Source: an uncultured Synergistales bacterium
GTDB lineage: Bacteria > Synergistota > Synergistia > Synergistales > Aminobacteriaceae
Length of the DNA: 14,503 nucleotides
Reading direction: 5' to 3'
Assembly (NCBI GenBank): GCA_905234205.1
Contig: CAJOGG010000013.1
Span: 1 to 14,503 of the forward strand
Shown here: positions 6,605 to 14,503 of the stretch, piece after piece
Layout: each line of letters begins with the position of its first letter
Numbering within the stretch: the stretch's first letter is position 1
The notes under the pieces: generated by a model
Seen by the model: the letters and a program-made list of their open reading frames with translations, nothing else
The model's database searches: none
What the model was told of the DNA's origin: nothing
Translations under genes and position numbers: made by a program

Positions 6605-7702
6605 ATGAAATTAGAACTAAATCTTAGAGAGCAATATACTTTTGACGCGGTCAGTTTGGGCGAAGTTATGTTGAGGCTTGACCCGGGCGAGGGACGAATC
6701 AGAACAGCAAGATCTTTTCGTGCTTGGGAAGGCGGAGGAGAATATAACGTAATTCGCGGACTCCATAAATGCTTTGGCATGAAGACTGCCGTTATAACAT
6801 CGTTTGCTGATAACGAAGTCGGAAAACTCATGAAGGACTTTATCGAACAAGGCGGAGTAAGCACAGATCTTATTTACTGGAAGAAGACTGACGGTATCGG
6901 ACGAATTTGCAGAAACGGAATTAATTTCACTGAACGAGGCTTCGGAATAAGAGGCGCAGTAGGTTGTTCTGACAGAGCTAACACGGCAATATCTCAAGCT
7001 ACCCCCAAGGATTTCGACTTTGAATATATTTTTGGTAAACTCGGAGTACGCTGGCTTCACACAGGCGGAATTTACGCGGCACTCTCTGAACAGGCATGTG
7101 ATACAGTTATCGAGGCTTGTAAGATTGCTAAGAAATACGGCACATTAATATCTTATGACCTCAATTACAGGCCCTCAATGTGGAGCGCAATAGGTGGTCA
7201 GGCCAAGGCTCAGGAAGTCAACAAAGAAGTAGCAAAGTATGTTGATGTAATGATAGGTAACGAAGAAGATTTCACAGCTTGTTTGGGATTCCAGATTGAA
7301 GGTAACGACGCTAACTTGAAGGAACTGAATATCGAAGGCTACAAGAAAATGATCTCCGAAGCAGCTAAAACTTACCCGAACTTCAAAGCAGTAGCAACGA
7401 CTCTTAGAACGGTAAGAACAGCTACGGTAAACGACTGGAAAGCATTATGCTGGGCAGGCGGCGAGATTTACATGTCAAAAGCTTATGACGGCCTCGAAAT
7501 CATGGACAGAGTAGGCGGTGGCGATTCATTTGCTTCAGGACTCGTTTATGGCTTAATGACAACAGGCGACCCGGAGAAGGCTGTAAATTATGGTGCTGCA
7601 CACGGAGCTTTAGCAATGACAACACCTGGTGATACTTCAATGGCCAGCGTCGGAGAAGTTGAAGCAATAATGGGCGGAGCTGGAGCTAGAGTGAAGCGTT
7701 AA
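6605..7702 (+). CDS. kdgK: 2-keto-3-deoxygluconate (KDG) kinase, PfkB family
   Basis: Cytoplasmic sugar kinase that uses ATP to convert KDG to KDPG, the substrate of the preceding eda product. It carries the ribokinase/PfkB signatures: an N-terminal SLGEVMLRLDP (17-27), GGGEYNVIRGL (43-53, substrate-side glycines) and the C-terminal DRVGGGDSFASGL (301-313), in which Asp307 is the expected catalytic base in GGGD next to the anion hole. SYDLNYRPSMW (183-193) and IGNEEDF (217-223) are typical of KDG kinases. At 365 residues it is longer than E. coli KdgK (309), with additional sequence around 190-275. The SD GAGG (6593-6596) lies within the end of eda, 8 bases before the ATG. PfkB substrate calls from sequence alone are uncertain, but position between eda and uxaB makes KDG very likely. 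Confidence 0.9.
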   Translation: MKLELNLREQYTFDAVSLGEVMLRLDPGEGRIRTARSFRAWEGGGEYNVIRGLHKCFGMKTAVITSFADNEVGKLMKDFIEQGGVSTDLIYWKKTDGIGRICRNGINFTERGFGIRGAVGCSDRANTAISQATPKDFDFEYIFGKLGVRWLHTGGIYAALSEQACDTVIEACKIAKKYGTLISYDLNYRPSMWSAIGGQAKAQEVNKEVAKYVDVMIGNEEDFTACLGFQIEGNDANLKELNIEGYKKMISEAAKTYPNFKAVATTLRTVRTATVNDWKALCWAGGEIYMSKAYDGLEIMDRVGGGDSFASGLVYGLMTTGDPEKAVNYGAAHGALAMTTPGDTSMASVGEVEAIMGGAGARVKR

Positions 7703-7729
7703 TGTTGGATGAAATAGAGAGGCGATTTT

Positions 7730-9229
7730 ATGCAACAATTAAAATATGACATTCTGAAAAATTCTGGCTATGATGGCTACATTCTGAAAGATGCTCCGGA
7801 AAAAGTTATGCAGTTCGGTGAAGGGAATTTCTTGCGCGCGTTCGTTGATTATTTTATCGACATTGCTAACGAGAAAGCCGCCTTCAATGGAAAAGTTGTA
7901 CTGGTTCAGCCTATAGCTTCAGGATTATCAGAAATTATCAACAAACAGGAAGGATTATACACGCTTTATCTACGAGGCTCTGAAAATGGTCAAAAGGTTG
8001 ATAAGAAACGCGTTATTTCTGCCTGCAGTCGTGCCCTTAACCCCTATGGCGAATGGGATAAAGTTTTAGAATTAGCACGAAGCAAAGATTTAGATATAAT
8101 CGTAAGCAATACCACAGAAGCCGGAATTGTTCACGACACGGAAAGCAAGTTCGACCAAGTTCCGCCCGTAAGTTTTCCCGCGAAATTAACACGAGTCCTT
8201 TACGAGAGATTCAAAGCCGGCTGTAAAGGTGTAGTGATTCTTAGCTGTGAACTTATCGACAACAACGGCAAAGAGTTATTACGCTGTGTGAATCAATATA
8301 TTGACGATTGGAAAAATGAACTTGATGACGCTGAAAGATTCCGCAAATGGGTTAATGACGAGAATGTATTCTGCTCAACGTTGGTTGATAGAATCGTCCC
8401 GGGAAGAATCAGAGACAACAAAGAGCTTGAGGCCTTAAACACTGCCAACGGTTACGAGGATCAATTAATTGATGTCGGTGAAGTTTTCGGCGTGTGGATA
8501 ATCGAAGGCCCTGAAGGCTTGGAGTCACGTCTGCCATTTAAGAAAGCTGGCGTTCCTGTTCACGTTGTTGCTGATGTAACACCTTACAAGAAACGCAAAG
8601 TGAGAATCTTAAACGGAGCTCACACGGGCTTTGTTTTGGGAGCATACCTTGCTGGCTATGACATTGTCCGCGACTGTATGCACAACGATAATATCCGCGG
8701 TTTCATGAACAAAATGCTCTACGACGAAATTATCCCGACTCTTCCGCTTGAGAGAAAAGATCTTGAAGACTTTGCTTCATCAGTCCAGGACAGGTTCAAT
8801 AATCCCTTCATCAATCACGAATTAATCAGCATTTCCCTGAACTCTACGTCAAAGTGGAAGGCTCGTAACATGCCAAGCTTGTTAGAATACGTTCAGAAAT
8901 ATAGCAAGCTCCCGAAATGTTTAGCAATGAGTCTAGCGGCCTACATAGCTTTTTACTCAAACGATATTCAGGAACTTTCGGACAAAGGGCTTGTGTGTAA
9001 ACGACCGGACGGGAAAATTTATACAATCAGCGACGATAGATGGGCACTCGAATTTTTCTATGAGCACCGCAACGATTCACCGGATAAATTAGTTCATGCT
9101 GTTCTTGCTAACAAACAAATGTGGGATCAAGATTTGAGTCTAATTGCAGGCTTAGAAGAGTTTGTTGTAAACGCGTTAAAGAAGATTCGCTCTAACGGTG
9201 CTGAAAGTGCGTTTGCAAGTGTATTGTAG
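7730..9229 (+). CDS. uxaB: Tagaturonate reductase (altronate oxidoreductase)
   Basis: NADH-dependent reductase that converts D-tagaturonate to D-altronate in the galacturonate branch. It has 499 residues (E. coli UxaB 483) and belongs to the long-chain mannitol dehydrogenase family. The N-terminal QFGEGNFLRAFVD (28-40) is the nucleotide-binding and UxaB signature. SNTTEAGI (126-133), PAKLTRVLYERF (150-161), CELIDNNG (173-180) and FCSTLVDRIVPG (214-225) also match UxaB. The catalytic motif KVRILNGAH supplies Lys290, Asn295 and His298. The SD AGAGG (7718-7722) is 7 bases from the ATG. It follows kdgK after 27 bases and precedes the transporter genes. The partner dehydratase uxaA is outside this cluster, on the other strand. 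It is distinguished from the second family member, uxuB, by the GEGNFLRAF motif. Confidence 0.95.
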   Translation: MQQLKYDILKNSGYDGYILKDAPEKVMQFGEGNFLRAFVDYFIDIANEKAAFNGKVVLVQPIASGLSEIINKQEGLYTLYLRGSENGQKVDKKRVISACSRALNPYGEWDKVLELARSKDLDIIVSNTTEAGIVHDTESKFDQVPPVSFPAKLTRVLYERFKAGCKGVVILSCELIDNNGKELLRCVNQYIDDWKNELDDAERFRKWVNDENVFCSTLVDRIVPGRIRDNKELEALNTANGYEDQLIDVGEVFGVWIIEGPEGLESRLPFKKAGVPVHVVADVTPYKKRKVRILNGAHTGFVLGAYLAGYDIVRDCMHNDNIRGFMNKMLYDEIIPTLPLERKDLEDFASSVQDRFNNPFINHELISISLNSTSKWKARNMPSLLEYVQKYSKLPKCLAMSLAAYIAFYSNDIQELSDKGLVCKRPDGKIYTISDDRWALEFFYEHRNDSPDKLVHAVLANKQMWDQDLSLIAGLEEFVVNALKKIRSNGAESAFASVL

Positions 9230-9240
9230 TAAAATATTTT
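9213..9240 (+). promoter_or_regulatory. Weak candidate internal promoter before dctP
   Basis: TTGCAA (9213-9218) and TATTTT (9235-9240), 16 bases apart, overlap the end of uxaB. This could give the transporter genes their own transcript in addition to read-through from eda. The match is modest in AT-rich DNA and could be chance; no terminator separates uxaB from dctP. Confidence 0.22.
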
Positions 9241-9278
9241 CATCACACATACATTATTTCATTAAGGAGGCTATTTTT

Positions 9279-10262
9279 ATGAAAAAGTTTCTCGCTTTAT
9301 TAATCGCTGCTCTCGTTGTTATGGGAGCTACCACAGCTTTTGCTGATCCAGTTACGTTAGTTTATGCCGAAGTCAATCCCTTGGATACAATCGTTGGCCA
9401 AGTTGCGACAACTTTTAAGCAGAAGGTAGAAGAAATATCGGGCGGAGAAATCAAGATCGATGTTCAGGCATCAGGCGTTCTTGGAACTGAAGCACAGTTG
9501 CTTGACGGAATGCTTAGCGGTGGCGACACAGTTGACATTATGAGAATCTCTGCGTTTGCTTTATCAAGTTATGGCTGCCAGAAAGCTATGTTGCTCTCAA
9601 TTCCTTACACGTTCGTGAGCCGTGAACATTTCTGGAAGTTTGCCAACAGTGATTTAGCCGCTGAATTCTTGGCCGAACCCCAGCAGATCGGACTCCCATT
9701 AAGAGGCATTTGCTACGGTGAGGAAGGTTTCAGACATTTCTTCTTCAAAGACGCCGTTAGCAGCATCAAAGATCTTAAGGGCAAAAAGATTCGTGTATCC
9801 GAAGACCCAATCATGACCAGCATGGTTAGAAATCTTGGAGCTAATCCGACAGTCGTCAACTTCACCGAACTTTACAGCGCATTGCAGACCGGAGTAACTG
9901 ACGCAGCCGAACAGCCAATCGCAAATTATCGTTCAAACGCTTTCCAGGAAGTCGCCCCGTACTTAATGCTTGACGGCCATACACTCGGAGCCATTCAGAT
10001 TATCGTAGCTGACACAGGTTGGAGAAAACTCAACGACCAGCAGAAAGCTTGGATCATGGAAGCCGCAAAATACACCCAGCAGGAGAACGCAAAAATTTCC
10101 GAAGCCGCAGAAGCCAAAGTTTTGGAAGCTCTTAGAACAGGCGGTACTCATATTGTAGAAGTCAATGACAAATCAGAATGGGTTGCAGCATGCCAGGATA
10201 CAATCAAGCGTAATACTTCAAGCCAAGCAGCTCTTTATCAGAAGATCGTAGACCTTCAGTAA
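9279..10262 (+). CDS. dctP: TRAP transporter periplasmic solute-binding protein (DctP family), probable hexuronate binder
   Basis: The 327-residue periplasmic receptor of a TRAP transporter. Residues 1-22 are a signal peptide (MKKFLALLIAALVVMG, then AFA before DPV), with no lipobox cysteine, so the mature protein should be free in a periplasm. The DctP fold is shown by LKGKKIRV (166-173), whose Arg172 is the conserved carboxylate-binding arginine, and by NFTELYSALQTGVTDAAEQP (194-213). The start at 9279 is chosen over an in-frame ATG at 9198 because AAGGAGG (9264-9270) is 8 bases before it and the signal peptide starts there; the earlier ATG lies inside uxaB. TRAP binding proteins for glucuronate and galacturonate are known, and the neighbours make a hexuronate the best guess. 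The ligand cannot be proven from sequence. Confidence 0.93.
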   Translation: MKKFLALLIAALVVMGATTAFADPVTLVYAEVNPLDTIVGQVATTFKQKVEEISGGEIKIDVQASGVLGTEAQLLDGMLSGGDTVDIMRISAFALSSYGCQKAMLLSIPYTFVSREHFWKFANSDLAAEFLAEPQQIGLPLRGICYGEEGFRHFFFKDAVSSIKDLKGKKIRVSEDPIMTSMVRNLGANPTVVNFTELYSALQTGVTDAAEQPIANYRSNAFQEVAPYLMLDGHTLGAIQIIVADTGWRKLNDQQKAWIMEAAKYTQQENAKISEAAEAKVLEALRTGGTHIVEVNDKSEWVAACQDTIKRNTSSQAALYQKIVDLQ

Positions 10263-10288
10263 TCAACACTTAAATCAATTAAAATGTA

Positions 10289-10340
10289 ATGGCGCATCGG
10301 AGAAACTCTGAAATATGAAACACTCCCTTGCGCTATTTTT
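10289..10340 (+). terminator. Intercistronic hairpin with T-run between dctP and dctQ (attenuator-like)
   Basis: TGGCGCA (10290-10296) pairs with TGCGCTA (10329-10335) with one G-U. After a 2x2 mismatch, GGAG (10299-10302) pairs with CTCC (10323-10326), leaving a 20-base loop. TTTTT follows at 10336-10340. It resembles an intrinsic terminator placed inside the transporter operon and could reduce transcription of the membrane subunits relative to the binding protein, or protect the dctP message 3' end. Confidence 0.6.
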
Positions 10341-10375
10341 ATAGCTTAGCGACAGAAAGGAACAGGTGAAAATTT

Positions 10376-10870
10376 GTGATTAAACTTTTAAGAAAGTTAT
10401 TCGATTGGACAGACGCGTTCATGATGTTTATCTGCAAAATACTTTTAATCGGCGACGTTGCTATTACAGCTATGGCAGTTGCAGGACGCTATATATCATT
10501 CATTCCTGACCCAGCATGGAGTGAACAAATGGTTCTGACTTTCATGTGTTATATGGCAATGTTATCGGCTACGTTAGCAATCAGAAGAGGTGCTCATATA
10601 CGAATGACTGCATTTGATGCTTATCTCCCTAAAGGACTCGTAAAATTCCTTGACGTCCTTGCAGATATTGCTGTGCTGGCTCTTGGAATTGTGTTGCTTG
10701 TATATGGAATCAAAGTCTGTAATTCTCCGTTAGCTCGTTTTGGCAGATACGAATCACTCCCGCAGTTAAGCCGAGTATGGATGTACTTGCCTATACCTAT
10801 TGCAGGCGCGGGCATGGCTATATTTGAGCTTGAACAATTATTCCAAAAATTTTACAAGGAGGCCGAATAA
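10376..10870 (+). CDS. dctQ: TRAP transporter small membrane subunit (DctQ family)
   Basis: A 164-residue integral membrane protein, the small subunit that works with DctM in TRAP importers. Four hydrophobic segments lie at about 16-38, 50-68, 89-110 and 130-150. The stretch WSEQMVLTFMCYMAMLSATL followed by AIRRGAHIRM (48-77) is the family hallmark. The start is GTG at 10376, supported by AGGTGA (10364-10369) six bases upstream, which pairs with the 3' end of 16S rRNA; no in-frame ATG occurs before residue 16. It is separated from dctP by 113 bases containing a terminator-like hairpin and overlaps dctM by one base. The cluster order dctP-dctQ-dctM is common for TRAP loci. Confidence 0.93.
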   Translation: MIKLLRKLFDWTDAFMMFICKILLIGDVAITAMAVAGRYISFIPDPAWSEQMVLTFMCYMAMLSATLAIRRGAHIRMTAFDAYLPKGLVKFLDVLADIAVLALGIVLLVYGIKVCNSPLARFGRYESLPQLSRVWMYLPIPIAGAGMAIFELEQLFQKFYKEAE

Positions 10871-12183
10871 TGAATTACGCATTGAGTGCTGAAGATATTT
10901 CTACGTTGATATTGCTTGGAAGTTTCCTGATAATGATTTTACTGCGTTTCCCGATTGCTTATGCTGTTGGACTCTCTACGGTGTTCTGTCTGCTCTCACA
11001 GGGGCAAGCACTCGTTACTCTGCCTCAACAAATGATAAAGGGCATATGGTCATTCAGTTTGATGGCTGTCCCGTTCTTTATCACTATGGGAGTACTTATG
11101 GGAAGTGGTGGAATTTCGGATAAGCTAATTGCGCTGGCTAATTCGTTAGTTGGTTGGATGCGCGGCGGCTTGTCTATGGTCAACATAGTTGCTTCTTACT
11201 TCTTCGGCGGCATATCGGGTTCGGCTTCGGCTGATACAGCTTCACTAGGTTCGATATTAATTCCAATGATGACGGATCAGGGCTATGACGCAGACTTCTC
11301 AACCGCTGTAACAATTACTTCATCATGTGAAGGCTTGTTAGTTCCTCCGAGTCACAACATGGTCATTTATGCAACAACGGCCGGCGGAGTATCTGTAGGA
11401 GCTTTGTTCATGGCAGGTTATCTTCCCGGAGCATTGCTTGCGATTTCGTTAATGGTCGGCTCGTATATAATCTCGGTCAAACGTCATTATCCCAAGGGTG
11501 AGCCTTTCAGCATGAAAGTTTTCCTGAAACAATTGCTTGAATCATTCTGGGCGTTGGCAGCAATTTTGATCGTAGTAGTAGGAGTCGTAGGCGGTGTATT
11601 TACTGCGACTGAATCGGCGGCTATCGCTGTGGTATATTCATTGCTCGTGTCATTGTTCATATACAGGGGACTGACATTGAAAGGCGTATGGAAGGCTTTA
11701 GATACATGCGTGGAGACGTTGGCAATAGTTTTGATCTTGATAGCGACTTCTGCGGCTTTCGGTTATTGTTTGACAGTGTTACACGTTCCGGCCAAGGCTG
11801 CTAATCTAATCACTAGTATCTCTAGCAATCCTATAGCTATTGCTCTTATGTTGAACGCGATTTTGTTGGTGTTAGGCTGCATAATGGACATGGCCCCGAT
11901 AATTCTTATTGCGACCCCGATTTTGTTGCCCGTAGCTCAATCAATAGGCATAAGCACAGTACAATTCGGTATCATGGTAATTCTTAACTGCGGTATCGGA
12001 TTATTGACGCCTCCAGTTGGTTCGGTGTTATTCATTGGAGCTGCCGTAGCGAAATTGCCGATGGAGAAGGTCGTGAAAGCTACATTGCCATTCTATATTT
12101 GCATGTTGATAACGCTGTTGTTAATAACGTTTGTCCCGCAAATTAGCTTGTGGCTTCCTGCGTTGTTCGGATATTCAGTATAG
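10870..12183 (+). CDS. dctM: TRAP transporter large permease subunit (DctM family)
   Basis: A 437-residue, highly hydrophobic membrane protein with about a dozen membrane segments. It forms the sodium-driven transport channel of the TRAP system. Family signatures are all present: FFGGISGSASADTASLGS (111-128), LLVPPSHNMVIYA (156-168), GVFTATESAAIAVVYSLL (242-259) and GLLTPPVGSVLFIGAA (377-392). The length is typical for a stand-alone DctM not fused to DctQ. The ATG overlaps the dctQ stop in TAATG, with AAGGAGG (10856-10862) 7 bases upstream, indicating translational coupling and a fixed DctQ:DctM ratio. It is the last gene of the plus-strand cluster and is followed by a terminator shared with uxuB. 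Confidence 0.96.
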   Translation: MNYALSAEDISTLILLGSFLIMILLRFPIAYAVGLSTVFCLLSQGQALVTLPQQMIKGIWSFSLMAVPFFITMGVLMGSGGISDKLIALANSLVGWMRGGLSMVNIVASYFFGGISGSASADTASLGSILIPMMTDQGYDADFSTAVTITSSCEGLLVPPSHNMVIYATTAGGVSVGALFMAGYLPGALLAISLMVGSYIISVKRHYPKGEPFSMKVFLKQLLESFWALAAILIVVVGVVGGVFTATESAAIAVVYSLLVSLFIYRGLTLKGVWKALDTCVETLAIVLILIATSAAFGYCLTVLHVPAKAANLITSISSNPIAIALMLNAILLVLGCIMDMAPIILIATPILLPVAQSIGISTVQFGIMVILNCGIGLLTPPVGSVLFIGAAVAKLPMEKVVKATLPFYICMLITLLLITFVPQISLWLPALFGYSV

Positions 12184-12195
12184 AGACACAATAAT

Positions 12196-12235
12196 CCCCC
12201 TCCACACGTAACAGCATGAAGGGGGCAAATTTTTT
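12196..12235. terminator. Shared terminator between convergent dctM and uxuB
   Basis: CCCCCT (12196-12201) pairs with AGGGGG (12220-12225) around an 18-base loop, followed on the plus strand by six T (12230-12235) that run into the uxuB stop codon. It terminates the eda-to-dctM cluster. On the minus strand the trailing sequence is ATTATTGT, a weaker T-run, so use by uxuB is possible but less sure. Confidence 0.75.
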
Positions 12236-13844
12236 ACATATACTTCTTCAATGTCGCTCTGACAGCTCCGGGGCCTGCCAATAACTCTTTGAACATTCCT
12301 TCAACTTTTCCAGCGAGTCCAACCTCTTTGAGATTCACGCCGAATAAATTTTTGTTCTCCAGTATTGAATCAAGCACACCATTTGCGCTTTCAGGTTCAC
12401 CGAGCTTAACATTCTTCAACGTCGCCTGAAGTTCCGTGAGCATAGGATCAGGACTTACTTGCATTTCCTTGCCTTCATCATCAACGCCCAACAGATAACG
12501 AAGCCAGCCAGCCAACGCTAAAGGAATAGCCGTGAGTGAAGCCGGGGATAATTTCGAGTCAGCTTGATAACTCTTGAGAGTCTCACCGAAACGCACGGGG
12601 ATTTTCTGACTTGTGTCAGTTGCGATTCTTTGCGGTGTATCGGGCATAAACGGATTCGGTAAACGCTGTGTAATAACCTCGTCAATAAACGCGCGAGGAT
12701 TGAGAATTTTGGGATCCGTAACAACTGGAAGTCCTTCGGTGTATCCGATACGCTCAACGAGAGTCTTTAGTTCACGGTCGTTCATTTCATCGGCTATCTT
12801 CTCGTAACCAAGCAAGCAACCATAAACAGCTAATGCCGTATGCAACGGATTCAAACAGGTTGTAACTTTCATACGCTCGGTATTGTTCACTGTGTCGCGA
12901 TCAGTCATGTAAACGCCAGCTTTCTCAAGCGCGGGACGACCATTCGGGAATCTATCCTCAATAACCAGATACTGCGGGACTTCAGCATTTACAAACGGAG
13001 CTATATACGTATGCTTTGACGTAATAATCGGTGCCATCTCTTCAACGCCAAGCTGTGTTAATTCGTCCTTAACCGAGTCTGCTGGGCGGGGGGTAATCTT
13101 GTCAATCATGCTCCACGGGAAACTTACCTGTGACTCGTCAGAAATCCACGCCGTGAATTCCTTATCAACAAAGCCGCGTTTTTCCCATGCGTTTGCTATT
13201 TCGAGGACGCTTGCGCGCAATTTTTCTCCGTTATGGCTGCAATTGTCCATGCTCACAACAGCTATAGGGGTTGCTTCAGCTCTGAAACGTTCCAACAAGA
13301 GAGACGCTGTTATACTCATTGCGTGGTGAGGTTTATCCGGGCCGGAGGATATATCATTCTCAACGACCTTTAGTAAATCCCCGTTCATATCTCTCAACGC
13401 GTAACCTTTTTCAGTTATCGTGTAACTGACCATTTGAAGCGAAGGAGACACGAAAATTTTGCGCAGTCTTTCCCATTCTGATGAGTTGCTGACATCGGCT
13501 CTTACTCCTCGAGCTATAGAAGCTATGATTGATTTATCGGTATTGCCGTCCGGTTTAAGACTTACCATTAAGGTCATGCTGTCATGAGGATCATAGATTT
13601 TGTCGATAATCTCATAATCAAACGTTTCAGCCGCTATAATGCCTTTATCGCTCAAACCTTCATCAAGCAAACGTTGTTGAAGTCCAGCTATGAATCCACG
13701 GAAAATATTTCCAGCCCCGAAATGAATCCATACAGGCTTTTCTTCGGTAGCAGAGCACATTTTCTGCCAGTCAAATTTTGGAAGAGTAACGCCGATTTTT
13801 TCCCACGAGCTTTTCTCCTGCAAGCCTTGATAATTTAATCTCAT
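12234..13844 (-). CDS. uxuB: D-mannonate oxidoreductase (fructuronate reductase), mannitol dehydrogenase family
   Basis: Reduces D-fructuronate to D-mannonate with NADH in the glucuronate branch. The 536-residue protein is a long-chain mannitol dehydrogenase family member. [13 protein letters not shown] (39-51) is the nucleotide-binding loop, [12 protein letters not shown] (198-209) is the usual MDNCSxNG motif, and [13 protein letters not shown] supplies the catalytic Lys326, Asn332 and His335. It is about 50 residues longer than E. coli UxuB. The start is ATG 13844, because it overlaps the uxuA stop as ATGA and has AAGGAGG (13852-13858) 7 bases upstream; an ATG at 13874 would lie inside uxuA with no SD of this quality. 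Pairing with uxuA distinguishes it from mannitol or other polyol dehydrogenases. It is a distant paralogue of the uxaB product in this window. Confidence 0.93.
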   Translation of the reverse strand: MRLNYQGLQEKSSWEKIGVTLPKFDWQKMCSATEEKPVWIHFGAGNIFRGFIAGLQQRLLDEGLSDKGIIAAETFDYEIIDKIYDPHDSMTLMVSLKPDGNTDKSIIASIARGVRADVSNSSEWERLRKIFVSPSLQMVSYTITEKGYALRDMNGDLLKVVENDISSGPDKPHHAMSITASLLLERFRAEATPIAVVSMDNCSHNGEKLRASVLEIANAWEKRGFVDKEFTAWISDESQVSFPWSMIDKITPRPADSVKDELTQLGVEEMAPIITSKHTYIAPFVNAEVPQYLVIEDRFPNGRPALEKAGVYMTDRDTVNNTERMKVTTCLNPLHTALAVYGCLLGYEKIADEMNDRELKTLVERIGYTEGLPVVTDPKILNPRAFIDEVITQRLPNPFMPDTPQRIATDTSQKIPVRFGETLKSYQADSKLSPASLTAIPLALAGWLRYLLGVDDEGKEMQVSPDPMLTELQATLKNVKLGEPESANGVLDSILENKNLFGVNLKEVGLAGKVEGMFKELLAGPGAVRATLKKYM

Positions 13845-14503
13845 GCCTTGGCCTCCTTGTCGATAGCTTCCCAAAGTCCATTGAGATACGCAGCTCCTAA
13901 AGCTCTATCATAGAGTCCATAACCCGGGCGAGCTTGTCTTAAACCGTCAGCTTCTTCCCAAATCATTCTGCCGTGGTCGGGACGTATGTAAGTATCCGGG
14001 CAAGTCTCGTAAATCGCTTTCATGATTGCATACATGTCAAGATCGCCAGTTGATGAGAGGTGTGCAGCTTCACGGAAATGATGATGCCCCAAAAATTTCA
14101 CGTTGCGTACGTGCATTGCGCCTATACGATTCATGCTTCCGAAGTGACGAATTATTGACGGAATATCGTTATCAGGATTAGAGCCAAGTGATCCAGTGCA
14201 CAAACATACAGAATTAGCCGGTGAATCATGAAGAGATACGATCTTGTCATAATCGGCTTGACTGTGAGCAATTCTAGGAAGTCCGAAGATCGGCCAAGCT
14301 GGATCATCAGGGTGACAAGCCATACGCACGCCTACTTCTTCACATACGGGAATAACTGCATCAAGGAAATATTTGTAATTCGTGCGCAGGTTGTCCGGGG
14401 TCATACCCTCGTATTGCTTTAACGTTTTCTCAAGAAGTGCTAGTCTTTCAGGTTCCCAGCCTGGCAGAGTAAATCCGTGTGAGTCTTCTGCGGTCTTGCG
14501 TAC
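13841..14503 (-). CDS. uxuA: Mannonate dehydratase, C-terminal part (5' end outside window)
   Basis: Dehydrates D-mannonate to 2-keto-3-deoxygluconate, where the glucuronate branch joins the altronate branch. The frame is open to base 14503, so the start lies beyond the right edge; 220 C-terminal residues are visible, of roughly 360-390 expected. An ATG at 14404 is internal, since [15 protein letters not shown] and EGMTPDNLR read through it in frame and match the family. UxuA landmarks are [51 protein letters not shown] and IRPDHGRM; the Cys, His and Asp residues in these motifs bind the catalytic metal in this TIM-barrel family. The stop TGA overlaps the uxuB ATG, so the two are translated together, as in the uxuAB operon of E. 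coli. Identity is firm. Confidence 0.96.
   Translation of the reverse strand, partial: VRKTAEDSHGFTLPGWEPERLALLEKTLKQYEGMTPDNLRTNYKYFLDAVIPVCEEVGVRMACHPDDPAWPIFGLPRIAHSQADYDKIVSLHDSPANSVCLCTGSLGSNPDNDIPSIIRHFGSMNRIGAMHVRNVKFLGHHHFREAAHLSSTGDLDMYAIMKAIYETCPDTYIRPDHGRMIWEEADGLRQARPGYGLYDRALGAAYLNGLWEAIDKEAKA

Noticed and set aside
6617..7060. A 147-residue open frame on the minus strand.
   Set aside because: It lies entirely within kdgK, antisense to it, has no SD or recognisable domain, and looks like a codon-bias shadow.
9198..9278. An in-frame ATG at 9198 would extend DctP by 27 residues.
   Set aside because: It lies inside uxaB, would place a charged, non-signal stretch before the signal peptide, and has no SD, while 9279 has AAGGAGG 8 bases upstream.
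13845..13874. An ATG at 13874 would extend UxuB by 10 residues.
   Set aside because: The ATG at 13844 has a perfect SD and an ATGA overlap with uxuA; the extra residues overlap uxuA and do not resemble the family.
1..14503. Search for tRNA or rRNA genes, insertion sequences, CRISPR arrays, attachment sites and riboswitches.
   Set aside because: No cloverleaf, repeat array, transposase, terminal inverted repeat or long structured leader was seen; every intergenic gap is under about 160 bases.

Overview
The window carries a nearly self-contained hexuronate (D-glucuronate and D-galacturonate) utilisation locus with its own TRAP transporter. It is flanked on the left by an exported flavin reductase and by the 3' end of an oligopeptide-binding protein gene. 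All genes have clear Shine-Dalgarno sequences and AT-rich intergenic DNA. The solute-binding protein DctP has a classical signal peptide ending AFA with no lipobox cysteine, which suggests a periplasm and so a diderm cell. TRAP transport, an exported FAD/FMN reductase and fermentative uronate enzymes together suggest an anaerobic, probably gut- or rumen-type diderm such as Synergistota or Negativicutes. That taxonomic guess is weak and rests on no marker gene.

Layout. Positions 1-464 (+) hold the C-terminal end of an OppA-type peptide-binding protein. Positions 524-2764 (-) encode a secreted FAD-dependent reductase with a C-terminal covalent-FMN domain; a hairpin with a T-run (463-496) ends it. 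Divergent from it is uxaC (2921-4333, +), which ends at a hairpin shared with the convergent uxaA (4370-5857, -). From a second divergent intergenic region a + strand cluster runs eda (5962-6600), kdgK (6605-7702), uxaB (7730-9229), dctP (9279-10262), dctQ (10376-10870), dctM (10870-12183). It ends at another shared hairpin against uxuB (12234-13844, -). uxuB is translationally coupled to uxuA, which runs off the right edge.

How the genes work together. The DctPQM TRAP system probably imports a hexuronate. UxaC isomerises glucuronate to fructuronate and galacturonate to tagaturonate. UxuB and UxaB reduce these with NADH to mannonate and altronate. UxuA and UxaA dehydrate both to 2-keto-3-deoxygluconate (KDG). 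KdgK phosphorylates KDG, and Eda splits KDPG into pyruvate and glyceraldehyde-3-phosphate. Both branches and the common trunk are present. The exported flavin reductase is not part of this pathway; it may be an electron sink using an external organic acceptor, but its substrate cannot be read from the sequence.

No transcription regulator, polysaccharide lyase, glycosidase, RNA gene, mobile element or CRISPR array is seen. Two perfect short inverted repeats sit in the two divergent intergenic regions and are the best candidate operators. A hairpin with a T-run between dctP and dctQ could set transporter subunit ratios. I see a known pathway in an unusual arrangement rather than a clearly new system; the least explained item is the exported reductase.
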